Source of the DNA: Lichenostomus cassidix | Lineage: Eukaryota > Chordata > Aves > Passeriformes > Meliphagidae | Reading direction: 5' to 3' | Length of the DNA stretch: 64,000 bases | NCBI GenBank assembly: GCA_008360975.2 | Contig: CM039183.1 | Coordinates: 51,297,350-51,361,349 of the forward strand | In this document: one piece after another, positions 28,801 to 43,800 of the stretch | Layout: each line of letters starts with the position of its first letter | How positions within the stretch are numbered: the first letter of the stretch is position 1 | Translations under genes and position numbers: made by a program | Notes under the pieces: generated by a model | Database searches by the model: none | Seen by the model: only the letters and a program-made list of their open reading frames with translations | What the model was told of the DNA's origin: nothing

Positions 28801-31800
28801 GCACAGGACACTGTAGGCACGTGGGGATCTCTTCTGTTTCTCCAGCTGACTGGGAACAGTTTGAGTTGCATCCCAGCACAGTTTGTTCCTTCACAGTGCC
28901 TTTGAACCATTCACCCTCACCCTTCCATTCTCCCGGAAGGTTGTTGCTCATGACATGTCTCTTTACTTCGTTGTGTGGCTGACACTGTGGTCAGCAGTTC
29001 AGCTCATAGCTGATGACACTTTTATTTATCTCTCATAAAGGCAAACAAGAAATTACGCCAAATTCTCAGGGGGTTTTACTTCTTTTTTCTTTAGATGTCA
29101 TTAAATATCTCATTGCTAAAGTTCTCAATTCAATAGCTGAATTTACTTGAACACTTGAAAATTAGGGTTTCAGGCTCCAATTAGTAGGTGTTTGGTCACT
29201 GCCTAGTAACTTGTCTAAATCTTGGGTACTGCAAAAACTGGTCAAGATAAAAGTCCTAATTACATTTTTTAAGCAAAATATTTGGCAGGAAAATGAAACT
29301 GGCTTATTAATTTGTCTTTTCCCTGCCACAAAAATCAGCATCTTTTTATATAAATCCAAGAGGGTTTAGTCTAGATGCCAGTAGCCTAGAGACCTTGCTT
29401 TAAATTCTTGCTGGTGCATCTGTTGCCAGCACTACATTCCAGTGCTGCATCTCCCCCTGCTCTATCCTTCCTTTACATAAGGATTTTCCCAAGGCAAAGG
29501 GCAATCTGCTGCTGATCCCTGTGTTCATCAGTGATGAGCATGAACATTTTGAATTCAACTGCAGTGAAACTCTGTTTACAATAAATAGGGCTAGGCTTCC
29601 AGGAGACTTTGCACTCCCATCTGCTCTCCAACTTGCTCCTCGCACCCCAAACTTTATGAAATTTTCTCTCTCGGTCCCACCCATCAAGAAATAAAAAACA
29701 GTTAGGATTTGTCTTAATGCAGTCTTTACAGCACATCATTCCAGATTGTTTGCATCCTTTTTCCTAACACACATATATAGATGCGTACACATATCTGCAT
29801 GTGTTATAAATGTTTTAGATATGTATGTTTTATAGAAAAGAATTAGTTTGATCAACAGAACTTTTATTTTCATACTTGCTTATTCAATCTGCCTCTCATT
29901 TGTGTTCAGTTCTGCTTGCATTAATGTGCCACCCTATCTGCTCATGAATAAACAGCTTTGCTACCAAAGAAGACCAAGAAGGGGAGGCTCCAGATGGGGC
30001 ATTCTCTGAACTAGTGGAAGAGGCTTCTGATGCTGCTGCCCCTCCTGAGAGTGAAAGTAGCAGAGAGAGCCATGGCAGTGACTCCGACTCAGACGGGCCG
30101 ATCCTGTACACCGACGATGACGATGATGATGACGATGAGAATGCAAGTGCTGAAAGTAAGCATCCTGCCCAGAAGCTGCAGGCTACTTTTCACAGATCAC
30201 GTTATGTGAGCACACCTGACCCAGGCTAGTGTGAGGCAAAGAGAGGAATGGCTGCAGGGGATTTTTTAGGGATTTTAGGGGATTTAGTATTTTGTCACTA
30301 CTGAGAAATGAGTGTCCTGCTTCCCCCAGGCAATTATGATCAGAAACCTGGTGGGGCCTGTGCCTGGGTAAGAGCAGATCCATCATTGCACAGATGAGAG
30401 TGGAGGTGGGAGGAACAGGTTCAGAAGGACATGAGGGTGTGGTGGAACAAGGCCTCCACACTGGGGCATCACATGCCATTGATTTGGCTTGCCCATGTCA
30501 TGAGTTCCTTGTGTGAGTTACAGGTGTGGTGGATGACAGAGGAAGCCCATCAGTCAGCAGCTTCACTGTCTGAAAGTCACTTGTTCCTCTTTGATCAGGA
30601 TGTTTTAAGCATAGGAGCAACCTCAGCAGACAGAGCAGATCACAGTAGATTACATCTAAGTTTTACAGCTTTGAAATTTCATCTGGGGTCGTGACTCCAT
30701 GATCACCCTAATTGGGCAGAAGCTCTGCTGTGCTGAAGGGGTTGTCCTGCCCCCACTCTGCCTAATCCCTGCCCCCAGCTGTTCTTTCCTTAGGCTAGAG
30801 CTCATGTTTATTTTTGCAGTGGCAGCTGTTTTTGAACTGATTTCCCGTAGAATTGGCGGTTCCCTGATCCAGCTCACCTAAAGGCTGCTCCTTTGCTTGG
30901 GCAAAGAAAGTGGCAGCAGCAGGCTGTCAGGAGCAGGAAGGAGGGCAGCCCTCCCTCTACCTCCTCTAGGGTGGCCTTATGTCAGTGTGAAATCAGCATC
31001 AAACCATGGTTTGAGAGCCTTGCTCACAGCTTTTCAGGAGGAGGTGCTTGGCTGTGCTCAGCAAAGAAGGCTTGAACACCAAGGGCCAGTGTACCAAAGT
31101 GGGATGAGGGAAAATGAACATGGTTTTTTTTCCTCGTCTTGGCCACTGGTGGAGAAGAAAATGAAGTGCCAGGTAGCTCAAGAGGCTGAAGTCTTCTGCG
31201 GTTCTGTGTTGGGTTTGAATACAACCCAAAGTGATAGAAACCAAAAGTTCATGTATTCACACAGCAGCACAGTGTCTTATGAGAAGTGAGCTGGGATCCT
31301 GTGGTCTTCCCAAACTGCTTGACACAGTGCAACTCTGCCAGCTTAGGACATACGTAGCACACTTTGGTCAGAATGTCAAGACACAAGGGAAATTCTATAA
31401 AGGCTGTGAAAAATACCCTTCCTTCCCCAGCTGGCTGAAGCCAACACTGACCAGGCTGCAAGACCCTTGTCCCTGCTGTGTCAGTTTTATGGAGAACAGA
31501 TTGCTTCAGTGTCCAGGGGTTCCTGCCTACAAGCACTCAGAGCACTTTTCTAAGCTGTATTTTTTGGTTTTAATTTACAAATAACTTAGGGATGGAAAAC
31601 ACTATAAAAGTACTAAGTGGTAATTGATTGAAATAAAAATTGAAAGAATGAGGGAAATTATGATAGAATGAGACTAAACCATTTAAGGCTGAAGAAAAAG
31701 AGCAGCAGGTTGTTAAATATACTAAGTAGATAAATAGGCCAACCTGTAATGTATTAGACTTCAAAGACATTTTCTTCTAGATTTGTCATTTTTATCCTAT

Positions 31801-34800
31801 CACTTCACAGATGACAAGTGATGTTTTTATCAATTTGGCTGGTAGCTTTTTCCTCCAAGCCTTTTAGCTTTTTGTTTTCCTGAACTGAGCTAAAATTTTT
31901 CTTTTGATGTTAATTAAAATTCCTCTCCTGCATGTGGGAACAAGGTTGCTTTGGGGAGGTATTAAAGTTCTTACTCAGAGTTTGTGTCTGTAACCTGAGC
32001 ATCAATGAACTAAATCTACCCTACTCCTCCTTTCCTCAGGCTCTTTGGCAAGTAAAATTCGTCGTAGGGATACTCTTGCTATCAAACTTGGCAACAGACC
32101 ATCTAAGAAAGAGTTAGAAGACAAAAACATCTTACAGCGCACGTCTGAAGAGGAGAGGCAGGAAATCAGACATCAGATTGGAACGAAGCTAGTGAGGTAT
32201 CAGTCACAGGGTAAATGTGGTTTCACTGGGTGGAGGTGGAGGAAGAGAATTGAGAACACTGGGTTCATGTTTTAAATGCAGCCCAATATGCGCTGCAGGA
32301 TCTTTGTGGTGCAGCTGTCTGGAAAATGGTGGTTTTATTTCTCACAAAACTTGAACTGTCAATAATACATTTTTGTCCTGCAAGAAACAAAATCTGAGAG
32401 CTTTTGGGGTTTTGAGTTCTTTAGTTAAAAAAGGAAAGAAGAGGAAGAGGGTAAGAATGAGTCCATAATAATCAATGCCATGGTTCAGGTTCTTTCTCAA
32501 ATGTGTTAGCAGAGCTTCCACTTGTATACTCAGACAAAGTAGTAGCTCCTGACACACAGAGCATGCCTGTGCATGTCTGTCCCCTCTGACCTTCCCCCTG
32601 CTCCTCTGGCTCTCCAATTCCTTCATTATTCATGTGCTGGTTCCAGCAAAAGAAGTCTAAGGAAGCTGACTTTGCCAGCCAGTGTTTAATGTTTTACTGT
32701 GCCCACCTCTGAGGCACATCTTTCTCAAGCTGTTAAACTGCTATGGAATGTATGTTACTTTCTCTTTCTAGAACTGAGAACATTGCATTAAAAAAATTCA
32801 CTTGCCTTTTACAGGCTTTTTTTAAAAAAAACTTCATGTTTATTTTGGCTCTTGTGGTCTCTGAGAATAGACTACAGCATGTCTATATTTTGGTAGACCT
32901 GTCCTTGTTTCTGTTTGGCTCAGGAATATTGTCCAGATTTGGAGGATGTCCTGTGTTAGTTGGAGATTTCTAGATACAGGGTAGTCTAGTTGGTACTGCT
33001 CCAGTACAGAGCTCAGCAGCCCTGCATCAACACCCAGAAGAGGAGCTGAGTTGCTCTGTGCACTGGGTGTCTGGCCAAGGCAGCTATTTCATTACTTAAC
33101 TGTAAGAGTGATACATCTGCTGTGTACAGCCCAAGGGTCATTTTTCTTCTGCAAATAAAGAGGCATGGTTGTTATCACCTCTTTCCTGAATAAATCCCAG
33201 CTCCAGTGATCACATTCTGCTTGTCAGCCCTCCCTTGGGGGCTGGAACTGCAGAACTGCTTTGAGGGTTCTGCTGGAGAGCTGGAATGCACCACACACAG
33301 CACTGCTTTGGTGGCAGGAGACAATATCTGTGTGTATCAGGGCTGTGCTCATACCCAAAATCACAACCAAGTTTGATGCCAGTTCCTTAAAAATTCCTGG
33401 CATGGTGGTCAGCGCCTGGCAGCATGGAGGTGTGGTGGAAAATCTGTTCCCACAGCTCAGTCAGGGTTGAGTTAGGCCTCACCTGGGACTTCCTTCAGCT
33501 GGGACTCATCAGCTGTGGTAAAATCTGAAAGTCCCAGCAGGATTTGAATTAGATGAGTGTCACAAGGCTGAAGATAGTCCATAGTGAACTGAGTGTTGCT
33601 GGACAGAGAGACATCTATCATGAACACATCTGCAAAACAAGTTTTACAGAAATTTTTCTCAGGTGAACAAGTGGACTTGTTTAGTGAACACAGAGACAAC
33701 ATCAACCACGTCCTCCACTGTACAAATCAGAAACTTAATATCTCAGTGTGCAGTTTTTCGTAATGGCAGTTGTTATATATAGGTAATTAAATAAAATTAA
33801 GTTTCAGTTAAAACTCCCAATTGTATTGTACATATAAATTAACGAGGAACGAACAACTTACAGGTTTTGTTGTTTTCAGGTTTTTTTAAAACTTTAGTGA
33901 GACTTCAAAATATCAAAAATATCAAAATTCATTCAGAATATCTGAGAATAATCTAACAATTGCATAACTGATTATAATGATGGTGCTTGGGAGCAAAAAA
34001 GGTTTATGAATTCCTTCACAAAATTATAGCTGTGAGGACTTTAAATTTGCTGGTACAACTTCTGTAATATTATTCAAGTATCAGTTATTCATATGTTCAA
34101 ATGGCAGCACTATATCTTTTAAAACAAATGACCACTCTGGTTACATGAGCAGCTATTGTAATTGCCTAGAAATTACACCTTTTAAACTGTATTACAAATC
34201 CTAATGTGTCATTTAGATCTGGTTTTAAATCAGTCACTTACTTTGTTCTCACAGGAGGCTTAGCCAGAGGCCCACAACTGAAGAGCTAGAGCAAAGAAAT
34301 ATCCTGAAGCGTAAGTATTTCATTCAGGTTTCCTATAGTACTTAGAAAGGGAGCATATGTTGGAATCATGGGGAAGCCCATCATTGTTGCTCCAGTATTA
34401 GAACCATAACTGGAGAGAACTGTTGTTCTAGAAAACAATGTGTTAACACTTGATTTATACACTAACCTGTAATTGTAGCTTTGAAAATTGCATATATTCA
34501 ATATGCCAGATTTTGCTTGTCACACTCCTACTTCTTGAAGCTGGTCCCAAAGACCAAGAATGACTTGGATACCCTTTAGAAGTAGTTCTAGGCTGGTTAA
34601 CCTTCCACCTAATTTTTATGAGGAGGAGGAGGGAATGGGAATATCAGTAGGAGGTGAAGGTGGGATGTGAGGTCAGAGGTTGGAAGGAGGAGTAGAAAGA
34701 GCAAAGGCAAAGTGTTCAGCAGAAATCAATAGGTACATGCCAACTACTTCAGCATGCTGGCCTTCACATCTGCTTCTGACATAGATGTCTTCTGTACTGA

Positions 34801-37800
34801 AACCTGCATGAGATTCTCACTGAACGTCTTCCCATTGATTAAATCCTTCCTCATATCCCTGCTGAAAAGAGTCTGTAATTCAAAGCACAGAGGAATCAAG
34901 TACATTGAATGTTTACCCCTTATACCTATTTTGCCATTTACTTGGGTTGTGTTTGTTCTTTGGCTGGCAAACTCTTCAGAACAGGCATTGTTTTGTCTTC
35001 CTTTATGAATCTTTCCATAACACAGATGTTACCTAAACACACAGTGTAACAGTTGCTGTGCCCAGCTCCATCTAGCCCTGTGTTCATCTTGCAGAGGTAG
35101 TTAGTACTTGATGGTTAAGTAGAAGAAATAAATGAAGAAAAGGCACTTTGTAGCAATAAATCAAAAATCAGACAAATAGCAAACAGAAAAGCTCTTAAGG
35201 CAGGATAACTTCTCACACCTGATGAAAGGGTTGGTATTATGCTGTTATTTCCAGCAATTGTTCAGAAAGTTGGAGCTCATCTGTGCAACCCTGGTGTCAG
35301 TCCTGGTGTGTAGCGTGCCAGTGGGAAGGGAAGGAAAGAAAATGAGCTGTTTACCTGACAGCATCCATGGGCTGATGACTCTGTCACTTGCTCAGGCCAG
35401 CAAATCAGGGAGAGGGGAATTATTTGCTTTCAGGCAACCATTCTGAAAATAAAATGCTAATAAAATCTTACTGCTGTTGTCTGAGCTCTCAAATGCCAAA
35501 TAGTTTCATGTCTTACTGAAAAGGGAAGCTACAGTTCATCTCGCACAGGAGAGGGATCAGGGCACTCCTGTCCAGTACATGATGTGAATAGACTTTCTAA
35601 AACTGTAACTTCTGAACCTATAGATTGCATAGATAAATAAAGATAAAATTTGAAAAAAGAACTTTTTTGACATATGACCAACTGCTCATGCTGGACTGTG
35701 TGAGAAAGGTAATTCCAAAACATCTTTGGTGGGCCAGGATATGGCCACTGAGCTGGGAGCACCAGCTGGGCTCCCTTATTGCCCTTTCCCTCTTGCTTAT
35801 CTCAAGGTAACTAACCCAGCAGCAAACCTGCAATGTATTTAAAATCCTTTTGCCATTGTTTATTCCATTCACTGATTTTGCAATGAGTAGCTCAAGACTG
35901 GAAAGCAGTTAATAGATTTCCTCTCCTGTTTCAGCCTGTTTACTTTAAGCTTTTGGCAGAGCACCAGTCCTTGCACTCAGTGCCTCCTGCCATCCTCCCC
36001 TGCTGCTGCTGGGGGGTGTCTTAAAGAGGCCAGGGAGAGTGAAAAATAAAGGCTGGGAAGCAGAACTGTAAATCACAAAAAATCACAGAGACCCTGGTGA
36101 GCACATGAAGAATCCAAAACTGCTTTTTGCTCATCTCTGAGATATAAAATATTTCAAGTTGAAAGTAATCTGTGAAAACCAAAGCAAGCAGGGTTTGTGA
36201 TGAGATTCTGAATCAGAGTCCTTTCAGGGTGCAAGTTCTCTCTAAGTCCTAAGGCACTCATATTTTGCATCAAAATTATTGCAGTCCCTTCCTGTGGATC
36301 ATTTGAAAATGTTTACATGTCTTAAATGCCTTAGTTGGTATAGTCAGCTTTTGTGAGTAAGTTGGGATTTCTTTCGTAAAGTTTCCTTCCTCCTGTTTTT
36401 TAAGCAGTGGATGGGGAGAAGGAGTTATATTAGTGCATGTATGTAAACTGCAGCTAAGGGGATGTATTGTTTTGAGTAATATTTAGGGGACTTTGAAGTA
36501 AGTGGTAAAGGTCCAAATGTTTACTTCAGGATTAAGTTCAGCCCAAATCTCCTAAGAGGTTCAGGAAAAAATCCTTTTTTTTTTTCTTTTTTCGTATTTC
36601 CAGTTAGTGAGGAAGTCTGTTTTGCAAGAAGCTTTGTTTTGATAATATTTCCAGATAAACCAGTTACTGAAAATCCTGTTTCCAAGTACGATCGCAAGAC
36701 ATTGCAGGCGGATTTGTATAAAAACTGTTTGGATAAAGCTATCCAGACTTCCCACACTAAAACAAAGTTCTGATAACTCAAGAGTCCACTTGAAGGAATA
36801 CATAAAGCCCTGTGTTTTTTATAAAGGCAGGCTTCTTGTGTACTGGCTTTGAACCAACAGTATTTATAGTATTGCATTATGGCAAAGAAACTTTTTAGTC
36901 TTCCAGGAATTTCAGATTAAGATAACTGTATTTTTTTCCTGTATTTGTAAGGGACAGTGAACTTCTTGTGCAGTGCACCTGCATGCCTGCCAGTAATGGC
37001 TTTGCAGAACAAGGGGTTTAGCTCTCGATGCTTGTTAAGGAATATTAATGGTTATCTTTGCGTGTAAAATCAGGAAAGAGAAACCGCTTTGTGCATTTCA
37101 GAGCACTGCAAGAAGCAAGTGCTTTGTTTGTCTTTTCTTTCTCTTTCCTTAGCAAGCCCACAGAGAAGTCTAAACATAGCTAATCCCATAGGGACACAAT
37201 GGAAAGTTAGGTTTTATGGTCCAGGAGTACTTTTTGGTCAAAAACAGAGCAGTCCTCAGGCAGGACAATTTTTCTCTTCTTCTTTCCTCTTCTGCTACAA
37301 AACAAATGTCCCACAGAACAGAAGGTGACCAGATTCAATATGGTCAAAGTTGCAGGAGCAATGATATATAGATGCCAGGGAAGCTGCTTGTTTGGCTTTG
37401 ACTCTGGTAGATTATTTAACTTGACGGCCACAATAAGTGATGCTAAACAAAATTACTTCCGTAAGGAGTCAAATTGCAGTTTGACCTCCTAGGAGCTGCA
37501 GGCAGTGAAGGAGGGAAGCCATAGTTTTGCTGGGATCTAATCAGAGACTTCTGCAAGCAAAGGGAGCTTGCTGGGCTGGTCCTTTGCCAGTAGGGCAGCA
37601 GCAGGACATCTGAGGAGGGGACCTGCAGCTGAGAATACTGTGTTTATATTTTCTCTCTCCACATCACACAGATTAGATCTGCTTTTAAGGTGGAAAGCAG
37701 TCATAAGTGTGTTCCTGTGCATTAATGTGTTCCTGTTTGGCCAAGTGAGTCAGTTCATACCTGCAGCCAAATCTTGGCCCTCTGGCTGGAATTTTCCACA

Positions 37801-40800
37801 ACACCTACAGGAACCAAGAGCACCAGACCCATTATTTTTAGCACCACACATCTTCTTAATTCCCTACAGCAACATTCAAAACTTTTACCTTAAAAGACCA
37901 AAACCACACTGTAATTTTTTTACTGTCGATAGGAATTTGTATCCAGGCAGTGTTTCTGTAGCACCAGGCTTAAAGCAAGACTCTGCTCAGCAGGCTGGAG
38001 ATGGAAAGTTGATGCTTTAGGTCCCAAGTCAGTGCCAGAGACAGGGACACGTGTGCCAAACAGCAGATTCAATATACTAGCAGCAGCTACCACATTTCAG
38101 TCCATTTCCTTTAGCTCTTGAGTTTTATTCCTGGAAGTAAACCAACTTGAATGTATAAAACACATCCTGTCCCCTGACCTCTAACACAGAAGACTATCTG
38201 TTCCCCATGGGTTTGATCCCCTCTTGCTTTGCCCAGGATTTAAGGAAGCACCTGGTGCCTCCTGTTGGTATTGTCCTCCAAAAGATGGGCTGCCAGCCCT
38301 CCTCAGTGGTCTGCTCCAAGAGGTGCCTGGACCTTCTGCCCAGTCGCTAATATGATTGCCCTTTTTGGGGGTTTTCCCTTGTCCAGCTATCCTGGTGTGC
38401 AGTTTTCTGCTACCCACAGGGATGTGCCTTCACAGCTTGGGATAGGCAGCTAACCTTCAACCTTCCTAAATGTCTAGCGCAAGTTTTTTAAGGTATTTTG
38501 TCCTCCCCCAAAATACAGAGGAACAGTATTTCAGGTGGCCATGCTGTTGGTAGTTCTTCCTTAAGGTATGCATTAAGCAGCATGAGCTCCTGTTACCTAA
38601 ATGAAGCATCTTATTGCTGCTTCTTAAGAGACACCATGGTTTAGGTAGCAAAGAAATGTCACAATATGAATAATGCACAGCATATTTTACAAACTAAATT
38701 AAGAAAAGAGCAGTAGAGTGACATGTATATTCAGTTGCTTTTTTTCCTGCTATGTCTGCTACTGGAGAGTATCCAGGGTAGGATTTCAGCAATTCCATTC
38801 ATAAAGGGACAAATTTTTTTACGTCAGATGATTCCCAGGTGAATGGAACCCCAAAGTAATAGTTTGTGTTTAATTACCTTAGCTACTGTGTCTATTGATT
38901 GCAAAGACAGGGTGTTTAAATGCCTACAGATGATTTATCTGTCCTAAAACAGCTATACACCTTTTGATTTGTTTAGGTGATCATATTATGAGAAGAGTTA
39001 TCCTTTCAAGTTATAAGTCCTTAAGTACACCCAGCTTATTTATTCATAGCTACGTTAATTAAAAAAATTAAAATGCAGATTAACTATAATTCTCCATTCT
39101 TCAGTTTGAGTCCATTTACAGTTCCTCTATGGAAACAGGCTATCCATTTCTTATCCGTTTAAGAGAAAAGCAATTAATAAACTGTAAATTACATCCATGT
39201 TTCAGTGTCTCAGTAACATCACCATCGAAGTGAGATCCAGCCTAATGCTGGCAGCAAGCCTGTGACATTGCACCTTGCTCTTGGAAACCTGAAATTTTGG
39301 TGTAGACTTTGGTGGAGTCTTCTCACAGAGCTGATCTTGGGCAGGCATTGCTTTTTTCCTACTGTATCTTTCTTCTTTTTGATTTTTATAATTTGTCCTC
39401 TCCTCCTTTCCCTGATATTCTTCTTAGATGAAAGTGTTTGAGGAAGCAAAGGATATCTGCAAGTACCATGAGGTGTCCTGTTGCAGCATTGTCCCCAGTG
39501 TGTAAGTCATTATACAGAAACTCTTCTGTGGCCAGGTCACCTATAATTAACACAGCAGGCTGGCCGTAGGAAACAGGGCAAATACAACTATATCAGGATT
39601 TAAAACTCCCTTTTCATCCATACAGGTTGGCTGCATCCAGAACAAATTAATTCCTTTAAATTTATAGTTAGCTTTGAACTGTAATGCGGAGTCTATAATC
39701 CCCAACCATGAATAAAACAGGTTCAGAATTCTATGGATTTCTCTAGGTGGGATATTTCAGCCACAAAACTTTGCATGTAACCATCAGAGGTGGACTGAAC
39801 GGGCAAATACTGTTCTTCAAACTGTGCATCAATTTTAAAACATGCTGAGCCCACATGAACATGTCTTTGTAGGTGTGCTTTTCACTGGCACTCAAGAAAT
39901 CAAGTTTGGTTTGAACAAAACTTGTTAAAAGCAAATAGTTTCATTCATATGCCCAAATCCATTCAAAAAATGCTCATGTAATTTCCTGCTGTGCTCGTTC
40001 ATTTGGTCCAGCCAGTGGCCTTTAACCAAGAGGGCTTGAGTGCTGGATCATATTGCCCCCAGTATAAAATTTTTTAAAAAAATTAAAATAATAGAGCCAA
40101 TTTGCACTGACAAATGACAGTGAAAAAAATGTCATCGGTTCATGTCCTGTGGCAGTAGAGGACACTTGGATGATTCAAATACTCAGAGCAAACTTTTTGC
40201 TTGGTATTTATAAATTACACTCTTATTCTAAAATCAATTAGATGGCATGTTGGAAGTAAAAGCAACAGTGATTTTAGTGATAGAATAAGTAATGAAACAT
40301 CAGGCAGCTCTTTCAGGGTATTTGTTGGTACACAGAAAGGAAATGACAGGCACCTTCTCTTTGCTGTGCTCGTGACCCACAGTTGACTTGAGATGTCTAC
40401 AGAATCAGGGGAAATGCGGATAGGGAAAAGAGTGAGAGCATACAAAAGCCAAAAAAGCAGACAACACATGCGGCATCATCCAGAAATATGAGGAAACATA
40501 AGCCAGGACTTGGAGTTCTGAAGCTTTCAACCAAGAGAAATACAGTATGTGCAGTTCTAATATTTAAATATTCACTCCTTTTTATCTCTTCTGAAAACAG
40601 AGAAGAATGAAGAAGAGGAACAGGAAGCCAAAAGAGAAATAAAACGTAGACTCAGTAGAAAGGTGATGATGTGCTTTTCTGTATTGTGTATTTTTGTACA
40701 TAGCATTATGTTTTACAAGAATCTAACAATTAGTGTATAGACATTGCTGCAAATGTCCATCAGTCATTCTCCCAGATTAGAAATCTGCTTAAAAAGCAGT

Positions 40801-43800
40801 ACAAGCCCAGTCCATGCTGGGGGAAATTCCATCCCATCCATCTCCCCACACCTGGAGAAGCATACCAAGTCTGGCCATATTTGTGTGTGTAAGCAGGGGA
40901 CCTAAGTGACACATTTTCTCTGTAGCATGACCACCCCTGTGACGTACAATCAAGGGCAGCCACACCTTGTAGAGTAGATCCACTCTTCCCTAGAGCAGCA
41001 GAGAGGGCAGCAAAACAACATGAGCCACACGAAATCCCTTTACTGCTCTTCTAACCACATCAGTGGTCTTAGCTTCTGCAGGTGGGATCATGCTTATTGT
41101 CCCTGGAAATGGATCTGTTCTGGAAGAGGATGGGGGGAGTTTTCATAAGTATCCCTGGTCTGCCCTTCTCTGCAAAAACACAGTTTCCTTAATATGATCG
41201 TCCTTAGTTAATTAAAGGGAATATTGTTTGAGGTGACTCAAACGATTTGGCATCATAATGATCCCTAGATGGTCGAAACCAGGATTTTTTTGGGCAGATA
41301 CTTCCAAATCTCGCTTATTTTTGGTATTATAGTTTTAACACTGTATAATCATTAATGCAAACAGCCTAGTGGGGTAAATGCAGTGACAGATGCAAAGTCA
41401 CAATTAATATTCGAGGGATAACTGTCATGATTCTCTGTGACCTGCCCGACAAAGACTATTTTTATAATTGAAGAAATCAGGTTATGCTGCCTCCCCATTC
41501 CTGCGCAGCACTCCCAGGATGGTGCCTTTTTTTAGACACCTGAAAGTGACCCTATTTAGAAATACCATTAAAGTTCTCTTGAGATTACATCATACCCTCC
41601 TCGTTTATTTCATTTCATCTTATTAAGCATACTATTTTCTGCCTCCTGCTTCCAGCTCAGTCTGAGGCCTACAGTGGCTGAACTTCAAGCGAGAAGAATC
41701 CTTCGATTTAACGAGTACGTGGAGGTCACGGAATCTCCGGATTACGACCGTCGTGCTGACAAGCCTTGGGCCAGGTTAACTCCTGCAGACAAGGCAAGGG
41801 ATAAACGTAGATTATAAGAAAATGCTTTCATCTATCACTTTTGGGGAGCTTTCCTCTGGTTTATGTTCTCTTGATGCCAGCATCACAAATGACATCTGCT
41901 GGAGACAGCAAGATTGTCATGGTACTTTTGTGCATCTACTGCTTGCAGGTGAAAACACACTCAGGTGCCTATTAAAAGAAAACACACTCAGGTGCCTATT
42001 AAAAGCATATTTTCCACATCCATTATGACAGTTCAGGCCAGAATTTCTAATTTTTTCTTCTAATTTTTAAATCCTTGCTAAGCCAGATAAATGTTTACCA
42101 AAGATGGCTCTGATCTGTGGGAATTCAGGTAGGGGTTTGAGGCAGAAGCCTGCATCGCTGCTACCAGGAGTTATTTTTGCTTCTCATTTGAGTGAAAAAA
42201 GGTAGAAACTGCTCTGTCCTTCTCGAGGTTCTTGGCCACAACCACCAACACAGGAATTGAGCACATGCATGCAGTGCACCTTCTTGGGATGTTTGCCCCG
42301 GCAGGCTGCAGTTAATATAGCTCTGCTGCCCAGCCACAAAGGATGAGATAAATGATCCTGTGATTCTCATTTGAAAAACACATCAGTCAAAGATTACCAT
42401 AAAATACTCTTCCATTTCCCTCCTATACTGCTTAATAAAAGGTAAGCTGTAGGATTTATGTAGCTAAGAGAGCTGCCTCTGAAGCATTGGGTCTGAACCA
42501 ACACCTATGGACTTTATGGAAGTCCTGTGAAACATACTTGACATGAAAAGTGGTATGTGCAAGAACCCACTCTCTTCTAGCTAAGGATGATGAAGCACTG
42601 GTTTTATTTAAGCTTGTATTTTAATATTAATATTTAAAAATTGCCAGCTCATCATACCAAGTCAAGGTGAAATCATTAAAAATGTAGCCAGAAGTGTTTG
42701 TAGATGTTGGTTGTGGGAGATATGAGCACTGTCCAGTTCTCCCACAGTCTATGGGAAGTTAGAGGACCCAGCACCTCCACTTTGACAGAGGTCCAACCAG
42801 AGTGACCTGCACTAGAAAAAAAAAATGGAGTTCTCTACCTACTTCAGGGTAGCAGTTTTTAGTCTCAATTAATTTTGTTTTTAGCAGGTGCTCAAGGCTG
42901 ATTCTGTGAGCCCTGAGTTTGTTGAAAGAAAGGCTGACTTGGGGTTGCCTGGAAACTCCCTTGTCCTTTTCCCAGAGAAATCATTCTTCTAATTCCAGTG
43001 GGAGCAGAAAATTGTGCTGCAACTATATTACAGAGCTGGAGCTCTGCTGTCTTCGTTGCTGATTTGGTGCTCAGAAATCGCTGTCTCTTTCCTAGCTCCA
43101 CAGCAGCCTCGTGTAAACATGCTGTTGTAGCTAAACATGACCACCCCTGCTTAAAATGAAGATTCTCATTTATAAGACTGCAGTCTGGTGATGCTATAAT
43201 TTTATCATGTTGCTTGTCTGTTCTGCACTGAAAGGAATGCTCACCAGATGACATTTCTTTATAGATTAATGAAATTATACTGTCTTTATTTTAAATGGTG
43301 AAAGAAAAGAATGAGTAAGAATAAACTGTCATTTCCTTTAACAGTGAAGTTAGGAAGGTGTGTGGCATAGAAAAAAAACCCCGTGTAGTATATATTATAA
43401 TATTTCTGAAATTATATTTATTACTTGATGAAGTAAATTGCTTATCAGTTCTTAACGTAAGCAGCAAGGCATTTACAAAGTATACTGAATTTCTGCTGTT
43501 CTTTACTATTTGCCAACTGAAAGCCCAAGCCTGAAACGTCCAAATAATTCATGTCATTTTACATAAAACTCATCAAAACAAGATATTAATTCCACTTTTT
43601 AAAAAAATGCTGTTCATCTTGCATTCCTGAAGTCTGTCTCCAGAGGGAACTACAAGGCACCTACTGTGTGCACAGTGCCTGTGCAGGCAGAGTGACCCAC
43701 CAGCTCCTCAGGGGCTGTGCCTGGAGATAAAATCCCCTCCTGTCTGCCTACTCAGCAAGTGATTGTCAGGGTAATCCAATCCCTTGCCCAGTTTTCTGTA

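Noticed and set aside
28261..28951. Open frames of 70-116 codons antisense to the large PHACTR2 exon
   Set aside because: Shadows of a GC-rich coding exon; no similarity to known proteins.
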